Shown one piece after another: positions 62,349 to 64,000 of a stretch of DNA of 64,000 nucleotides. How positions within the stretch are numbered: the stretch's first letter is position 1; each line of letters starts with the position of its first letter. Below the pieces are notes generated by a model. That model ran no database searches. It was not told the origin of the DNA and saw only the letters and a program-made list of their open reading frames with translations. Location: assembly GCA_036583965.1 (NCBI GenBank), contig JAZBQD010000030.1, forward strand, positions 55,243,551-55,307,550. The letters are read 5' to 3'. The translations under genes were made by a program, and so were the position numbers. The DNA is from Prunella strophiata (Eukaryota; Chordata; Aves; Passeriformes; Prunellidae).

Positions 62349-63367
62349 ATTAAATACTGTTCAGACATTAGAACAAAGGCCCTCTAAAACTACAACACCA
62401 GCTATACAACAGGAATGTACAAAGATGGTACAAAATAAAGTGACTACAGTGGCTCTGTACCTGCCTCTTCAGAGCTCAAGTACAGTAAATGCTTGACAGT
62501 AGTGGCTCTTGCTGAAAAGCCAAATTTCTTACAATAAAATCATTCCTGAATCTTGTATTTTTCTTTGCAAATCGACTGTCTAGAACTACAGGGGTTTGCG
62601 CTGGTGTTTACTACTCACTGTGTTCCCATCTCCAACAATTTGTCTCTCTTCATAGAAAAGGAGCCAGACAAAGTTACATTAGAAAATGCAACACTTAAAA
62701 TCTGATACCATTTTTGAGAGACCTAATTAGTCTCGGAATGTGGGTTTCTGGGTTTTGGGGTTTTGGCTGGCTTTTTTCTAAAAAGCTTACACAATCTTCT
62801 AAAACTCAAGAACAAAGATACTACAGAGATTGCACTCATGTATATCGTCTGAGCTGCCTTTTCACATCCTTGTTTTGAGACAGCATCCTTTTTAAATCTA
62901 GAATATGGGTTTGAGTTTTGTTCTGTTTTTATTTTAAGGCTTTATGCATACTTTGTATTATTTATGCACCCCGTTCTGAATGTTTAAACTAGTTTTAAAT
63001 ATGGCCACTTCTAACTTGCTTTAGAGGGACTGTTTCTCAAAGTGCTTTTTCTACAGAATCTTACAAAACATCACAACACTTCCATTTTTTAGAACACCAA
63101 ATGTATTTATGAAGTGGTTGGGTGATTTCTGAAACAGTAACATCCTAGGATATATTGTCCTCAACATAAAAATTAAATTACCAGGGTTTCCCATACAGAA
63201 AAAAATGCAAGATGAAACAAGCTCTACCTTATTATGTTTGTTTATAAAGCAGAGTTGCATGCTTTAAAGGGACCAGAATGTGGCCCTTCATGTTTTTAAA
63301 GTTTTCACTTCAGTTTCTGTATTTGTGGTCAGGAGTTTTAAACAAACTCAGTAGAAGTGTAATTTAA

Positions 63368-63387
63368 TTCCTTGCATTAGCAAGGAA
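63368..63387. repeat. Perfect 8-bp inverted repeat, 4-base loop
   Basis: TTCCTTGC, loop ATTA, GCAAGGAA. It lies inside the putative minus-strand 3' UTR and would form a small stem-loop in the RNA. It is short enough to be chance. Confidence 0.75.
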
Positions 63388-64000
63388 CAGCTTTCTCACT
63401 AATATGGCAGACAGCACCAGTTAGATACAGTCAGAGTACGGTTTTCAAAGATTATTAAAATTATTCAATTGTAATAATTTTGCCAGGATAGACTAATGCT
63501 TTTTAACTTCATACAGAACGAAGAAAGTCAAGTTATTCTGAACAAATTTAACACAATTTGTGTAGAAAACAGGTTTGGGGTTTTTTTGGCTTGTTTTTAG
63601 TAAAAATGAAGTATTTTGTAACATTTTTCTCATGAAAATTTGGAAACTATGCTAATTTCCTCAGAGGCTAATAAAACCATTTCTTCCTTAAAGTAACACC
63701 AATCAATAGTTACACAACATATGTGATCCAGTCTGAAAACAGGACTCCATTTATAAAAATATTTTTCAGTGCAACTGTTGTCCACTTAACTTTCTGAATA
63801 GTTGTAAGCTTTGTGAATTGTGCAATCTTCTGCCTTTCTCCAAAAAAGTAAATGAAATGAAAAAGCACTTCACCAACTTTACAAAATCCATAATTCTGAG
63901 TAAATGAGTTTAAAAAATGGCTGTTCCTACAGTGTTTTTTGTTGGTTATGTTGTAGGTTTTTCTAAAGGTATGGTTTTATACATTTGTAGTACCTTCAAT

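Larger units (their letters stand above)
62065..64000 (-). other. Putative 3' UTR end of an unidentified minus-strand gene (partial)
   Basis: Nearly 2 kb without any repeat and with only one frame above 60 codons (63,051-63,260, minus, 69 codons). The composition is AT-rich and typical of long vertebrate 3' UTRs. The left end carries a minus-strand AATAAA (complement of 62,081-62,086) followed in the minus direction by GT/T-rich sequence, as at a cleavage site, and a second upstream AATAAA (complement of 62,343-62,348) could serve a shorter form. The coding part would lie beyond 64,000. Plus-strand AATAAA motifs (62,338-62,343, 62,443-62,448 and 62,533-62,538 regions) weaken the strand call. 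The gene is not identified. Confidence 0.3.

Noticed and set aside
1..64000. CRISPR arrays, tRNA or rRNA genes, bacterial operons or contamination
   Set aside because: No spaced direct repeats, cloverleaf boxes or dense long coding frames. The repeat content is that of a bird nuclear genome throughout.

Overview
This is a vertebrate nuclear window, almost certainly from a bird. The base is AT-rich and CpG-poor, no open reading frame exceeds 185 codons, and the recognisable interspersed repeats are avian ones: several 3'-end fragments of CR1 LINEs with the typical tail (a degenerate ATTCTATG-type microsatellite rather than poly-A) and a long LTR of a kind common in avian genomes. No SINE or L1 of mammalian type is recognised. 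The species cannot be fixed from the sequence.

No intact protein-coding gene, tRNA, rRNA or CRISPR array can be supported. The window reads as intergenic or intronic gene-desert DNA. The only possible host-gene part is at the right edge: from about 62,065 to the end the sequence resembles the 3' UTR of a gene on the minus strand, whose stop codon would lie beyond 64,000. That gene is not identified.

Layout: 1-5,400 is non-coding with A-rich and CA repeats. 5,440-5,720 has a polyadenylation-signal-bearing, LTR-like piece followed by a dense CpG patch with an IRF-type motif and an octamer. 9,862-10,108 and 14,788-15,072 are CR1 fragments in opposite orientation. 15,841-15,904 is an AT/GT dinucleotide repeat, 20,903-21,003 a (GGGAAA)n polypurine tract, and 22,510-22,744 holds remnants of an old amniote repeat. 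30,341-31,389 is a solo LTR, probably minus sense. 39,604-41,100 is a minus-strand CR1 split by a plus-strand CR1. 41,690-42,150 and 47,325-47,775 are two diverged copies of an unnamed repeat. 49,034-49,459 is an LTR-like remnant. 51,402-52,074 has two CR1 tails in a row. 55,921-56,165 is a second CpG-dense patch. 57,229-57,716 is a minus-strand CR1. 58,490-58,740 is a candidate conserved enhancer with homeodomain and forkhead motifs.

There are no genes that work together here. The main value of the window is its repeat history (a resolvable nested CR1 insertion, an LTR, and a colinear unnamed repeat pair) and a handful of candidate regulatory patches. I found no evidence of a new biological system.
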